Assembly: GCA_019416285.1 (NCBI GenBank)
Contig: DXXM01000002.1
Coordinates: 1 to 64,000 of the forward strand
Source: Bacteroidales bacterium
GTDB lineage: Bacteria > Bacteroidota > Bacteroidia > Bacteroidales > Muribaculaceae
Reading direction: 5' to 3'
Length of the DNA stretch: 64,000 bases
Shown here: in pieces, positions 16,429 through 24,805 of the stretch
Layout: every line of letters starts with the position of its first letter
Position numbering within the stretch: position 1 is the stretch's first letter
Notes under the pieces: model-generated
Seen by the model: only the letters and a program-made list of their open reading frames with translations
What the model was told of the DNA's origin: nothing
The model's database searches: none
Made by a program: the position numbers and the translations under genes

Positions 16429-17772
16429 ATGCGGAGCACATTCAAACTGTTGTTCTACATCAACCGTCAGAAGGTAAAGAAGAACGGGAGATGCCCGATT
16501 ATGGGACGTGTCACCCTTGACGGGAAGATAAGCCAGTATTCCACCGGGCTGGAAATAGAGCCGGACTTATGGGATGCAAAGGTAGGAAAGGCATTCACAG
16601 ACGGGAGAAAGACCGGAAACATCACCGGCGAAAAAAGAAACGAGTTGAACAGGCTGAACTCGTTGCTGGAGGCTTTGGAGGAAAAAGCTAAGTCCGCTTA
16701 TAGGAAGAACGTGGATTCCTATGGCTTCGTCTCAGCGGAAATCATCAAGAATGCCGTCACGGGAAAGTCAGAGGTCAAAGAAACGCTGCTGTCCTTGTTT
16801 GATGAACATAATGAGGAATACGCCAGACGTGTGGGCATTGACCGGACAAGGCATTCCTATGTCCGTTATCTGACCACACGCAAGCACATATACAATTTCT
16901 TGCAATACAAGTATGATTTGGAGGATATTCCGTTGCGCTCGCTGACGATGGGTTTCATGACCGACTTCACGTTCTATTTCTCGACCGTATTGCGGTTGAA
17001 AGTTTCCGCCTACAATGACTATCTAATCCTGCTGCACAAGATGACACGGCTGGCTTTGAAGAAGCATATACTGAAACGTGACCCGTTTGCAGGGCATAGG
17101 ATTGAGAAAGTACCTGTAAACCACCGCCACTTGAACAGGGTACAGCTTGAAAAACTGCTCAATGCCAAACTGCCTACTTACCGTCTGTGCCACACACGCG
17201 ACCTGTTTGTCTTTTCGGTGTTCACGGGCATCGGCAGGGCTGACTTGGCGAACTTGACGGAAGACAACATCATCACGAAAGAAGACGGTTCCAAATGGAT
17301 TCACATCGCCCGACAGAAAACCAAAGCTGAGTGCCATATCAAACTTCTTGACATACCTCTCCGCATAATTGAGAAATACAAAGGTGAAGGCAAGGACGGA
17401 AAGTTGTTTTTCGTTCCACAGACATGCAATCTGTGCAGAAGCCTAAAAATCATAGCCGAACAATGTGATTTAGGGTGTCATTTGACATTCTATCAGGCCC
17501 GGCACAGTTTCGCGACCTTGATTTGCCTGAGCAACGGGGTTCCGATAGAAACCATCAGCAAGATGATGGGGCATCATTCCATTCGGACGACCCAGATATA
17601 CGCCGAGATAACCAACCATAAAGTGAGTAAAGATTTGGCGGTTCTGTCCGAGAATACCAAAGGTAAATACGCTTTACCCGATGACGGTATGCCGTCACGG
17701 GTGTTCAAATGTGGAAATTACAGCGGATGGAAAAAGGAGTGTACGCCAAATGATGAAACTAAAATCAAATGA
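16429..17772 (+). CDS. Tyrosine recombinase (second of tandem pair)
   Basis: A 447-residue paralogue of the preceding recombinase, three bases downstream. Its N-terminal motif (FKLLFYINRQKVKKNG) and overall layout are the same. In the catalytic domain the first motif reads TGIGRAD, so the arginine is shifted by one place. The usual HxxR histidine is replaced by Tyr (YQARHSF). GHHSIRTTQIYAEI supplies the second His and the Tyr nucleophile. The two differ enough to be old duplicates and may act together, as tandem integrases do in several Bacteroidota elements. It overlaps the next gene by four bases. Confidence 0.92.
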   Translation: MRSTFKLLFYINRQKVKKNGRCPIMGRVTLDGKISQYSTGLEIEPDLWDAKVGKAFTDGRKTGNITGEKRNELNRLNSLLEALEEKAKSAYRKNVDSYGFVSAEIIKNAVTGKSEVKETLLSLFDEHNEEYARRVGIDRTRHSYVRYLTTRKHIYNFLQYKYDLEDIPLRSLTMGFMTDFTFYFSTVLRLKVSAYNDYLILLHKMTRLALKKHILKRDPFAGHRIEKVPVNHRHLNRVQLEKLLNAKLPTYRLCHTRDLFVFSVFTGIGRADLANLTEDNIITKEDGSKWIHIARQKTKAECHIKLLDIPLRIIEKYKGEGKDGKLFFVPQTCNLCRSLKIIAEQCDLGCHLTFYQARHSFATLICLSNGVPIETISKMMGHHSIRTTQIYAEITNHKVSKDLAVLSENTKGKYALPDDGMPSRVFKCGNYSGWKKECTPNDETKIK

Positions 17773-18149
17773 CAATGGACAGAGGAATAATAACAATCAG
17801 TGAAGCAGGTGCAGTCACCATACCGACCGCACCCATATGGATGACCAAGTTTGAGATAGCTGACCTGTTCGGGGTATTCTCCTGCGACATCCGTAAAGCG
17901 ATTCATATTATATATAAGAACAAGGAGTTGAACGTGCATGATACGATGAAGTATATCAAGCAAACTGACGGCATCAGCTATGATGTGTATAATTTTGAAA
18001 TGATTATAGCCGTTGCATTCAGGATATGCAGTAGAGAATGTATCCTGTTCAGACAATTTGTAATAAGTGAAATCTGCGCCACCAAGAAAGGAAGTCCGGT
18101 CACACTATTTGTTTCCTATGGCAAGGGTGGCAACCTATGGTATAGCTGA
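17769..18149 (+). CDS. Small conserved protein of integrase operon, unknown function
   Basis: A 126-residue soluble protein whose ATG overlaps the stop of the second recombinase (ATGA), so it is translationally coupled. It contains a helix-turn-helix-like stretch (MTKFEIADLFGVFSCDIRKAIH, with alternate hydrophobics, about residues 26-47) and a YDVYNFEMIIAVAFRI segment that resembles RhuM/virulence-protein-type proteins. Proteins like this sit next to tandem integrases in Bacteroidota elements, which suggests a role in recombination control, but no function is established. An alternative ATG lies two codons downstream. A strong terminator follows at 18375-18441. Confidence 0.75.
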   Translation: MTMDRGIITISEAGAVTIPTAPIWMTKFEIADLFGVFSCDIRKAIHIIYKNKELNVHDTMKYIKQTDGISYDVYNFEMIIAVAFRICSRECILFRQFVISEICATKKGSPVTLFVSYGKGGNLWYS

Positions 18150-18374
18150 GGCTCATCCCGTCAGCCACATGTTCCCGATGCACGGATGCAAAGGTAGCGC
18201 ATGGCTCTGACGGCATTGGCAAGGTCGGGCGGCAGAGCCGTTTCGGGCAGAATCTTCCTCAAACGGGTTTGAGCGTATTCAGTCCGAAAACTTTGCCACT
18301 GCCAGCCACACGCTTGAAAGGCATCCGGCAACGGAAACAAGTGACTGATGGGAAATCAGAAGAAAAAATAGAGC

Positions 18375-18441
18375 GGAACGGCTTACAGACGAAGCTAAAC
18401 ATTGATGCTTCATCCGTAAGCCGTTCCTTTTTCTTTTTTTG
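18375..18441. terminator. Terminator closing the integrase operon
   Basis: Inverted repeat 18375-18395 / 18407-18427 (21-base arms, nearly perfect) followed by a long T-rich run. An A-rich flank on the left lets it serve the leftward HTH genes too. The rest of 18150-18502 has no gene; a minus-strand TACCTTTG box at 18189-18196 leads nowhere recognisable and may be a relic. Confidence 0.88.
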
Positions 18442-18502
18442 TTGGTATGCCATTGCTGTCGCAAACATAGGGCAGACGGCAAACTGCGCTCCTTCAAGAA
18501 AA

Positions 18503-18808
18503 TCAGGGTGCTTTCAGTCGGTAGGCGGAGCGGTAGTTGTCTGCCAGCATTCTTTCGATGTCGGATTCACGGTAGAGAATTTTGCCGCCCAACTGGATGT
18601 AGGCTATGCGTCCCTCATTACGGTAATCCTGAAGCGTCCGGCGGCTCACCTTCAACCGTGCCGACACCTCCTTGTCGGTGAAGAAACGTTCCCCGTTCAG
18701 TGTCGGGCGATAGTTGGCGGTCAGATGCTCCACGTTGTCAAGCAGGCGGTCGAGGCTGCCCATGAAGTGGATTATCCACTCGTTGTCCTTGTTAATAAGT
18801 TCATTCAT
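18503..18808 (-). CDS. Excisionase-type helix-turn-helix protein (Xis2d-like)
   Basis: A 101-residue protein with a MerR/excisionase-type winged helix. The segment RFFTDKEVSARLKVSRRTLQDYRNEGR, taken as positions 41-67, ends in the wing IAYIQLGGKILYRESDIERML. The N-terminal 35 residues (FMGSLDRLLDNVEHLT) look helical. Pairs of such genes lie beside the integrase in CTnDOT-type elements and act as recombination directionality factors. It is second in a leftward two-gene unit, 47 bases after its paralogue. Confidence 0.85.
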   Translation of the reverse strand: MNELINKDNEWIIHFMGSLDRLLDNVEHLTANYRPTLNGERFFTDKEVSARLKVSRRTLQDYRNEGRIAYIQLGGKILYRESDIERMLADNYRSAYRLKAP

Positions 18809-18855
18809 ACATTTTGGATTTTAGTGGGTATTATCAGTGATGTACTATACTTGGT

Positions 18856-19167
18856 TTATATAGTCCTGCCTTTGAACTTCGCTTCCTTTCGTCTGTCCTC
18901 CACGATGGAGACAATACGCTGCACATCTTCGGGACGGTAGTATGTCTTGTGGTTTATTTGCGAATAAGCCAACGTGCCGTTGTCACGCAAGGTCTGTAAC
19001 GTGCGTGGGCTGATGTTAAGCATCCGGCACATGTCCTGATTGTCCATCCATTCACTCATTTTCTTTTCGCCGTGCCTTTGACAGATGACATCCATACGGC
19101 TGACGAAACGGTCGAATTTGGCGACCATCGCCTCAAAGGTCTTTCTTTCGATTGATACGATTTCCAT
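18856..19167 (-). CDS. Excisionase-type helix-turn-helix protein (Xis2c-like)
   Basis: A 103-residue paralogue of the neighbouring HTH protein. After a helical N terminus (FEAMVAKFDRFVSRMDVIC) comes the domain MDNQDMCRMLNISPRTLQTL with the wing LAYSQINHKTYYRPEDVQRIV. It is first in the leftward unit. The minus-strand promoter is probably near 19205-19212 (TTCCTTTG, one base off the -7 consensus). Expected to bind attachment-site DNA or regulate excision genes, by analogy with CTnDOT Xis proteins. Confidence 0.85.
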   Translation of the reverse strand: MEIVSIERKTFEAMVAKFDRFVSRMDVICQRHGEKKMSEWMDNQDMCRMLNISPRTLQTLRDNGTLAYSQINHKTYYRPEDVQRIVSIVEDRRKEAKFKGRTI

Positions 19168-19585
19168 ATTGTCTTTCTTTTAATTGTTGTTGTTCCTTTT
19201 GCCGCAAAGGAATATATAATGCGTTATCCGACAATGGATTTTCTAAAACTGGCAGTGTGTGGCACTGGTGTGGTAGCGGTTGTCCGGGATATAGCCTGTA
19301 ATTCTCATCTTAATCAGAGGGATTATATAGAAAACTAAGGGAAGAATAAGGGCTTAATTCAAAATTGTCCGTGACCGGCCCTTTGCCCGTTCGGACATTC
19401 ATATCCGGCAAAACAGTGAAGTCCGCACCGCTTTGTCAGTCGCCATAAAGCAAAACCATACAAAATTGCAGAGCAGAATCCAAGCGCTTGACAGACTGCA
19501 CTGAAGCATCTTACTTTGCTCACGATAATCGGTCGAGGTGCTTACCAAGACCACATTCAATAACTTAATCAATTTGTTTTTTACA
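19168..19585. other. Gene-free stretch between HTH and DUF3408 genes
   Basis: No convincing gene on either strand. It contains the probable minus promoter for the HTH pair (about 19205-19212) and presumably the plus promoter for the DUF3408 gene. A 10-base word CGGTTGTCCG near 19278 recurs near 20850 after mobA. Nothing else stands out. Confidence 0.5.
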
Positions 19586-20053
19586 ATGAAGAGAGAACCA
19601 AACATCACAGAGCAGCAGGCTCGTGAAATCGTGGAAAAAATGGGACGCAAGGAATCCTACACTCCCAAGTCAATGAATGACCTCTACAGGCGTATCGGTC
19701 TGGAACCGGATGAGCCGGAGCAACATGGCAAGACCGTAACGGAGGAAACAAAGGCCGCTGTGACGAACGAGCCTTCAGGTGTGGCGGTTGAGGAAACGGC
19801 AACGCCACAGAAGCGTGTCAGCAGCAAGCAGCGCAGGCTGTCACTGGAGGAATACCGCACCACTTATCTCCAAGTTCCCAAGATTGTCAACCGTAAGCCT
19901 GTGTTCGTCAGTGAGACGGTGCGTGATGAACTGGACAGAATTGTCCGCTACCTCGGAGGAAAGGGTATGAGCGCATCGGGGCTGATTGAGAACCTCGTCC
20001 GCCTGCACCTCGACACCTACAGGAATGACATCGAGCTGTGGCGCAAGCTCTGA
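19586..20053 (+). CDS. DUF3408 protein of conjugative elements
   Basis: From the ATG at 19586 the product is 155 residues; the in-frame start at 19538 would add a low-quality leader. The first half is charged and probably flexible (KREPNITEQQAREIVEKMGRK, then T/E-rich). The C-terminal half has the DUF3408 features YRTTYLQVPKIVNRKPVFVS and a helix ending LIENLVRLHLDTYRNDIELW, resembling a ribbon-helix-helix-type DNA-binding end. In CTnDOT-like elements such genes sit between the integration and mobilisation modules. Role unknown, perhaps in partition or relaxosome function. Confidence 0.85.
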   Translation: MKREPNITEQQAREIVEKMGRKESYTPKSMNDLYRRIGLEPDEPEQHGKTVTEETKAAVTNEPSGVAVEETATPQKRVSSKQRRLSLEEYRTTYLQVPKIVNRKPVFVSETVRDELDRIVRYLGGKGMSASGLIENLVRLHLDTYRNDIELWRKL

Positions 20054-20140
20054 CGGGATTACAGTAGAATCGGTCAGTTCGGTGAATACACTTCATCGGC
20101 TTAACCGATACCCAAAGTGATTTATTACGCTCGGAAATCA

Positions 20141-20267
20141 ATCCGACAGGCGGAGGATTTTTGTGTCCTCAAAGACACAGCAAGATATATTTTCAGTTAC
20201 CCGAATAAATCTAAGTAACTGAAAATCCTTGCACCGCCGTGGGCTGAATTATCCTCCGCAGTCGGAT
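20141..20267. other. Candidate oriT: nested inverted repeats upstream of mobA
   Basis: Three nested pairs: outer 20141-20158 / 20251-20267 (about 17 bp, one small mismatch region), a perfect 12-bp pair 20189-20200 / 20215-20226 with a 14-base loop, and a short hairpin GTGTC/GACAC at 20163-20178. Their position directly upstream of mobA is where CTnDOT-type elements keep the transfer origin. The nick site cannot be placed. Confidence 0.6.
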
Positions 20268-20332
20268 AATTTCGGGGTTCCTTAATCAAAGATTAAACAA
20301 TGGGCAAACCGTAAAATTGAAAAATAAGCAGT

Positions 20333-20770
20333 ATGAAAAAGAAGAGCAAGTACGGGAGAAATCCCAAGTTGAACCCGAAGACGCACTGCGTGATGGTGCG
20401 CTTCGATGATGTGGAATGGAACAGGTTCCTGACGATGTACGAGGAATCTAACGTGTACGCGAAAGCCGTCTTTCTCAAGGCTCACTTCTTCGGTCAGAAG
20501 TTCAAGGTGCTGAAGGTGGACAAGACGATGCTGGACTACTATACCAAACTGTCGGACTTCCATGCGCAGTTCCGCAGCATAGGCACGAACTACAATCAGG
20601 TTGTCAAAGAGCTGCGCATCCACTTCTCGGAGAAGAAGGCGATGGCGTTGCTCTACAGACTGGAGAAGTGTACCATCGACCTTGTGAAACTGAGCCGGGA
20701 GATTGTGGAGCTTTCAAGGGAGATGGAGGATAAGTGGGAACAAAGACGGGATGATTCTATGGCACAATGA
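20333..20770 (+). CDS. mobA: MobA-like relaxosome accessory protein
   Basis: A 145-residue basic protein. It has an N-terminal ribbon-helix-helix-type region (THCVMVRFDDVEWNRFLTMYEES) and the FHAQFRSIGTNYNQVVKEL block near residue 84 that is typical of MobA/MobC relaxosome proteins, then a coiled, charged C terminus. In CTnDOT-family elements MobA binds oriT and assists the relaxase MobB, encoded directly downstream. Here no mobB follows: the next 408 bases are non-coding, and then comes the cargo. The frame stays open for 38 codons past the TGA but shows no relaxase motif. Confidence 0.86.
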   Translation: MKKKSKYGRNPKLNPKTHCVMVRFDDVEWNRFLTMYEESNVYAKAVFLKAHFFGQKFKVLKVDKTMLDYYTKLSDFHAQFRSIGTNYNQVVKELRIHFSEKKAMALLYRLEKCTIDLVKLSREIVELSREMEDKWEQRRDDSMAQ

Positions 20771-21178
20771 GATGTTCCTCTGATACGCAGTCCGGCAAGT
20801 GAGCGAAATCCTACGGGCAATATCATTGCCGACTACGTTGTAATCGGTTGTCCGATAGCGTATATCAAGGATGAGAACCGACCAAAAGGCTTGAAAATAT
20901 AAATTTTAATTCAAGGAAGATACAAGGCTAAAATTGCTGCTCTAAAAAGTGAGTGACATATAATTCTACAAGATTTTAAAAAGTCGTATCATATTCAAAA
21001 CAGAGTTTGATGCGACTTTTTTTATCTTTAAAGATGCCTAAATACTGATTTATATATTCTGATATTCAACTCAATGTTTATAATCATTATCTATGTTTCT
21101 TGTTAGTAAATAATGTCTTGCGAATGAGAACCATAATTTCTATATATGATTTAATCAATTATATAGTAAGCAGCCATA
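20771..21178. other. Gene-free junction where transfer genes should be
   Basis: No gene seen. In intact relatives the relaxase and coupling protein genes follow mobA. This stretch becomes markedly AT-rich from about 20900 and contains a terminator at 20978-21021. It is the likely scar of a deletion or of cargo replacement. Confidence 0.55.
20978..21023. terminator. Bidirectional terminator between mobA and the cargo
   Basis: Arms 20978-20991 and 21008-21021 (14 bp, one mismatch), flanked by A-run on the left and T-run on the right. It would stop both rightward backbone transcription and the leftward AraC transcript. Confidence 0.75.
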
Positions 21179-22042
21179 TCAGGCATTACTAATAGTCTTA
21201 CGGTATTCTGTTGGCGTTATTCCTGCAATTTGTCGGAATGATTTGTTGAAGTGAGCCTGATTGTGGAAACCGCTGCGCCATATTATTTCTGCTATGGTGA
21301 GGTTGCTGTTGGATAACAGTTTACAGGCGTATTCAACCCTTATTTCTGTAAGTTTGTAGATTATAGTCTTGCCTGTTTTTTGCTTAAAATAGCGGCATAG
21401 CGAACTGGGGTTCATGTGAACATAGCTCGCAATGTCCTCAATGGTCAAGACCTGTCTGTGATTGTTTATAAGATAACTATATATCTTTGATAGCGGGTCA
21501 TCGGCTATGAATTCAGATAAAGGATTATGGTATTTCAAGGTTGAAAGTAGTTCTATGTTGGTGGAGCGACCTAACGTATCAAGCAATTTTATAAGAGAGA
21601 GTATCCGGTCAATACCTTTTTGACATGATAATTCTTTCAATTGTTCCAACACGGATTTCTTCAAATGTTCTGATTTGAACAGCATGCCTTGCGCACTCCT
21701 ATCAAGCAGCCGCCCGACCATCTGATACTCTTGTATCGCTTCCATGTCCAATGGAAATATCTCTGCTGGAAATTGAAGTATGGAACATAAATTTTCATCC
21801 GGCATGGCTTTTTCTGTAAGGTAGAGATGTGGGAGATTTTTGCCTATAAGCACCAAATCACCGGCTTTATATTTTCGGATTGAATCTCCGATAAATTCCT
21901 TTCCTTGCCCTGCGGCAATATATATCAATTCGTATTCTGCATGGCAATGGAGTGTCGTGGTCAGTATTTCCTCCGTTTCATAGCGGAATGACTGTCCGGT
22001 TTCAAAAAATACTTTACGTTTATCTATGAGTTTGGGTTCCAT
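21179..22042 (-). CDS. AraC-family regulator of the cargo operon
   Basis: A 287-residue regulator with an N-terminal cupin sensor (residues 25-110; TTLHCHAEYELIYIAAGQG and the KAGDLVLIGKNLPH turn) and a C-terminal AraC DNA-binding domain. The first HTH is in LTIEDIASYVHMNPSSLCRYFK and the second in TIAEIIWRSGFHNQAHFNKSFR, with the family ending GITPTEYRK. It is divergent from the EamA-LpxC operon, with 109 bases between the start codons holding promoters for both, so it most likely controls that operon. The gene is AT-rich like the rest of the cargo. Inducer unknown. Confidence 0.92.
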   Translation of the reverse strand: MEPKLIDKRKVFFETGQSFRYETEEILTTTLHCHAEYELIYIAAGQGKEFIGDSIRKYKAGDLVLIGKNLPHLYLTEKAMPDENLCSILQFPAEIFPLDMEAIQEYQMVGRLLDRSAQGMLFKSEHLKKSVLEQLKELSCQKGIDRILSLIKLLDTLGRSTNIELLSTLKYHNPLSEFIADDPLSKIYSYLINNHRQVLTIEDIASYVHMNPSSLCRYFKQKTGKTIIYKLTEIRVEYACKLLSNSNLTIAEIIWRSGFHNQAHFNKSFRQIAGITPTEYRKTISNA

Positions 22043-22065
22043 ATGATTGCTAAATAATCAAAATG

Positions 22066-22129
22066 CAAAGATAGCATTTTATTTTGTATAAATACCATTT
22101 AATTGCTCGAAGATTTAACAGTAACTTTG
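22066..22129. promoter_or_regulatory. Divergent promoters of cargo regulator and cargo operon
   Basis: Minus-strand TATCTTTG at 22066-22073 faces the AraC gene; plus-strand TAACTTTG at 22122-22129 faces the EamA gene, giving leaders of about 16-20 bases each. A TTG at 22103-22105 is a weak -33 candidate (16-base spacing). Poor -33 fit is consistent with an activator-dependent promoter. Confidence 0.65.
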
Positions 22130-22151
22130 CACTCAAAAAAAATCAATAGAT

Positions 22152-23075
22152 ATGAAAAAGTTACTGATTCTTTTATTGCCTGTGATTGCAGGCATACTTT
22201 GGGGTTCAGCAGGCGTTTTTGTCCGCGAACTCTCTGCGTTCGGAATGGACAGGTACACAATTCTTTCAACAAGAATGATTGTAGCCACTCTGTTTATGTT
22301 TGTGATTGTTGGGATATACAACAAATCATTGCTGAAAATCAACCCGAAAGACTTGTGGTTATTCATTGGCACCGGTCTGATGGGCATTCTTGGGTTAAAC
22401 TTCTTTTATAATGAGGCTGTAGGAGAAATAACTCTTTCTCTTGCCGCCATCTTGTTGAGTATGGCACCTATTTTCGTTATGATACTCTCAGCATTTATAT
22501 TCAAGGAAAGGATAACCATGAGAAAAATAAACTGTCTGTTTCTTGCCATAATAGGCTGTGTCCTTGCCAGCGGAGTGGTTGAAGCGGCTACAGGTTCGGG
22601 ATTGCAAGTATCGTCAAGAGGAATAATCATGGGGATTCTTTCAGGATTTTTCTGCGCTCTTTACGGTATTTTTTCAAAACTTGCCGCAGAAAGAGGCTAC
22701 AGCACATATACCATATTGTTTTATAGCCTGTTGCTTTGTACTGTGGTTTTGTTGCCATTCACAGACTGGAACACATCAATTACATTTATTGAGAATGCGC
22801 CAATATCTAATTCTGTGTTTGCAGTGGCACACTCATTCTGTACCTCAATTTTACCGTATCTGTTCTACAGTATAGCTCTTCTATATATGGAGAACGGCAA
22901 AGTTTCAATCATGGCAGGCGGTGGTGAGCCTATGGCGGCTGTTGTATTCGGAGTCATGTTTTTTGCCGAAATGCCGACAACGCTGAATCTTACAGGGCTT
23001 GCAATCACAATTTTTGCTCTGTATATGCTCTGCAAACCTCAGAAACAGCTTCAACCCATCGGCATTGAATCATGA
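22152..23075 (+). CDS. EamA-family (DMT superfamily) transporter
   Basis: A 307-residue inner-membrane protein with ten hydrophobic segments in two EamA repeats. The first runs from LPVIAGILWGSAGVFVREL to about residue 140; the second starts near RGIIMGILSGFFCALYGIFSKL at residue 156. The family move small metabolites or drugs, usually outward; substrates cannot be read from sequence. Its stop overlaps the start of lpxC (ATGA at 23072-23075), so the two are translationally coupled. It is the first gene of the cargo operon. Confidence 0.9.
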   Translation: MKKLLILLLPVIAGILWGSAGVFVRELSAFGMDRYTILSTRMIVATLFMFVIVGIYNKSLLKINPKDLWLFIGTGLMGILGLNFFYNEAVGEITLSLAAILLSMAPIFVMILSAFIFKERITMRKINCLFLAIIGCVLASGVVEAATGSGLQVSSRGIIMGILSGFFCALYGIFSKLAAERGYSTYTILFYSLLLCTVVLLPFTDWNTSITFIENAPISNSVFAVAHSFCTSILPYLFYSIALLYMENGKVSIMAGGGEPMAAVVFGVMFFAEMPTTLNLTGLAITIFALYMLCKPQKQLQPIGIES

Positions 23076-23989
23076 TGCAGCAGACACTCAAAGATAAATT
23101 CAGCCTGACCGGTTACGGACTTCATACTGGTCGTATGGTGACTATAACATTCAATCCGGCTCCCGAAAATTACGGCTACAAAATCAGACGTGTTGATTTG
23201 CCGGAATGTCCGGTAATCAACGCTGTGGCTGGTAATGTGACAAATACTGACCGTGGTACCACGCTATCTGAAAACGGTATTGAGGCAGGAACGGTTGAAC
23301 ATGGAATGTCGGCTCTCTATGCCTCTGGAATAGACAACTGCCTGATTGACATTGATGCTCCCGAATTCCCGATTATGGACGGTAGTTCTGCATTATATAT
23401 CAAAGCAATAAACGAAGTCGGGACTGTCAAGCAGAACTCCGAAAGAATTTATTTTGAAATCAATGAGGTAATCTCAGTTGAAAGTGGTAACTCAAAACTG
23501 AGACTGTTGCCCGATAATCACTTTTCTGCGAAGGTCAAGATTAAATTCCCATCATCGGTAATTGCGGAGCAAGAGACAGAATTGAACGGCTTGACCGAAT
23601 TTGCTGCCGGATTTGCACAATGCCGTACCTTTGTGTTTGTCCGTGAAATTGAGGAACTACTGAAGCGTGGGCTTATCAAAGGAGGCGGCTTGAATAATGC
23701 CATTATTATTTATGACACGCCTTTGAAACAATCTGAGCTTGACGCTCTTGCCGATGCCATGAATGCACCGCGACATCCGTCCGAAAAGTTGGGCTTCATA
23801 TTAGGTCGTCCTCTTGTCTTCGCCAATGAACCGGCAAGACACAAATTGCTTGACCTTATCGGTGACATAGCTCTTGTTGGCAAGCGTATTAAGGGGCGTA
23901 TCGTTGCTGAATGTCCGGGTCATAAAGTGAATAATATTTTTGCCAGAACAATTACAGAGATGTTATGCAAACAGAAGAGAGAATCTTGA
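23072..23989 (+). CDS. lpxC: Stand-alone LpxC, UDP-3-O-acyl-N-acetylglucosamine deacetylase
   Basis: A 305-residue LpxC homologue, the enzyme of the first committed step of lipid A synthesis. All catalytic parts are present: GTVEHGMSAL with Glu76 and zinc ligand His77, FAQCRTF near residue 181, RHKLLDLIGD with His257, Lys258 and zinc ligand Asp261, and CPGHKVNN with His284. The chromosomal LpxC of Bacteroidota is normally fused to FabZ (about 460 residues); here the protein ends right after the LpxC domain. It is coupled to the transporter gene by a 4-base overlap and overlaps the MBL gene. On a mobile element it is probably an extra copy, possibly a resistant target or an enzyme for another substrate. 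Confidence 0.93.
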   Translation: MMQQTLKDKFSLTGYGLHTGRMVTITFNPAPENYGYKIRRVDLPECPVINAVAGNVTNTDRGTTLSENGIEAGTVEHGMSALYASGIDNCLIDIDAPEFPIMDGSSALYIKAINEVGTVKQNSERIYFEINEVISVESGNSKLRLLPDNHFSAKVKIKFPSSVIAEQETELNGLTEFAAGFAQCRTFVFVREIEELLKRGLIKGGGLNNAIIIYDTPLKQSELDALADAMNAPRHPSEKLGFILGRPLVFANEPARHKLLDLIGDIALVGKRIKGRIVAECPGHKVNNIFARTITEMLCKQKRES

Positions 23990-24801
23990 TGCTCGGTACA
24001 GGACACGCCACAGTTACACACTGCTATAATTCCTGTTTTCTATTGTCTGTTCCCGGTTTTAATCTATTGGTTGATGCCGGAGGCGGTAACGGGATATTGC
24101 AGCAACTTGAAAAATCGGGAACGTCTATATCCGATATAAATGCGATATTCGTGACTCATGCCCATACCGATCATGCGTTAGGTGTAGTATGGTTACTACG
24201 TATGATAGGCGAACAAATTCTCAACGGAAATTACATTGGGCATTGCACCATATATAGCCATGAAAAAGTCTTGACTTTGCTGACTGTTATTTGTGAATTA
24301 TCTCTTTCTGCTGATTTGATGGCACTGATAAAAAATCATGTTGACTTTGTCTCAATTCGAGAAAATGAAGCCATCTGTCTTAACAATAACTTTGCGATAA
24401 AACCATTTGAATTGCAATCGTCTGAACCGCAGTTCGGATTTATAGCCGATTTGCCGAGTGGTAAAACCTTTGTGTGTCATGGCGATGCTCCGTTAGTTGA
24501 AAATTCCACTAAATACATCCAACATGCAAACTGGTTGATTTGTGAGGCGTTTTGTCTGGAAAATCATCGCTTTATTTTTCACCCGGAAAAAATTCATCAT
24601 GCGACAGTCGCTGAAACTGCCGATTTTGCACACAAGTGTGGTATTGAAAACCTGATAATATATCATACAGAAGATTCAAATCTGACCGAAAGGAAACAGC
24701 AATACATTTCAGAGGCATCACGATATTTTACAGGAAACATCTTTGTGCCAAATGATTTGGAAAAAATAAACCTGAAAACAATACCAAACATATATTTTTA
24801 G
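23965..24801 (+). CDS. Metallo-beta-lactamase-fold hydrolase (RNase Z-like subgroup)
   Basis: A 278-residue protein with the metal motif THAHTDH (His65, His67, Asp69, His70), preceded by the LLVDAGG strand. A further ligand candidate lies in VCHGDAP near residue 172 and another in IIYHTEDS near residue 232. The ERILMLGTGHA opening resembles RNase Z and phosphodiesterase-type members. The start at 23965 keeps the complete first strand and overlaps lpxC by 25 bases; the alternative ATG at 23989 forms a TGATG overlap with the lpxC stop. Substrate unknown. The tight coupling suggests it acts in the same pathway as LpxC and the transporter. Confidence 0.9.
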   Translation: MQTEERILMLGTGHATVTHCYNSCFLLSVPGFNLLVDAGGGNGILQQLEKSGTSISDINAIFVTHAHTDHALGVVWLLRMIGEQILNGNYIGHCTIYSHEKVLTLLTVICELSLSADLMALIKNHVDFVSIRENEAICLNNNFAIKPFELQSSEPQFGFIADLPSGKTFVCHGDAPLVENSTKYIQHANWLICEAFCLENHRFIFHPEKIHHATVAETADFAHKCGIENLIIYHTEDSNLTERKQQYISEASRYFTGNIFVPNDLEKINLKTIPNIYF

Positions 24802-24805
24802 AATT

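Noticed and set aside
19278..20860. The 10-base word CGGTTGTCCG occurring near 19278 and 20850, considered as internal recombination sites.
   Set aside because: Too short, flanks differ, and chance recurrence is plausible.
20771..20902. Open continuation of the mobA frame for 38 codons beyond its TGA, possibly a relaxase remnant.
   Set aside because: No relaxase or other motif is visible; too short to support a pseudogene call.
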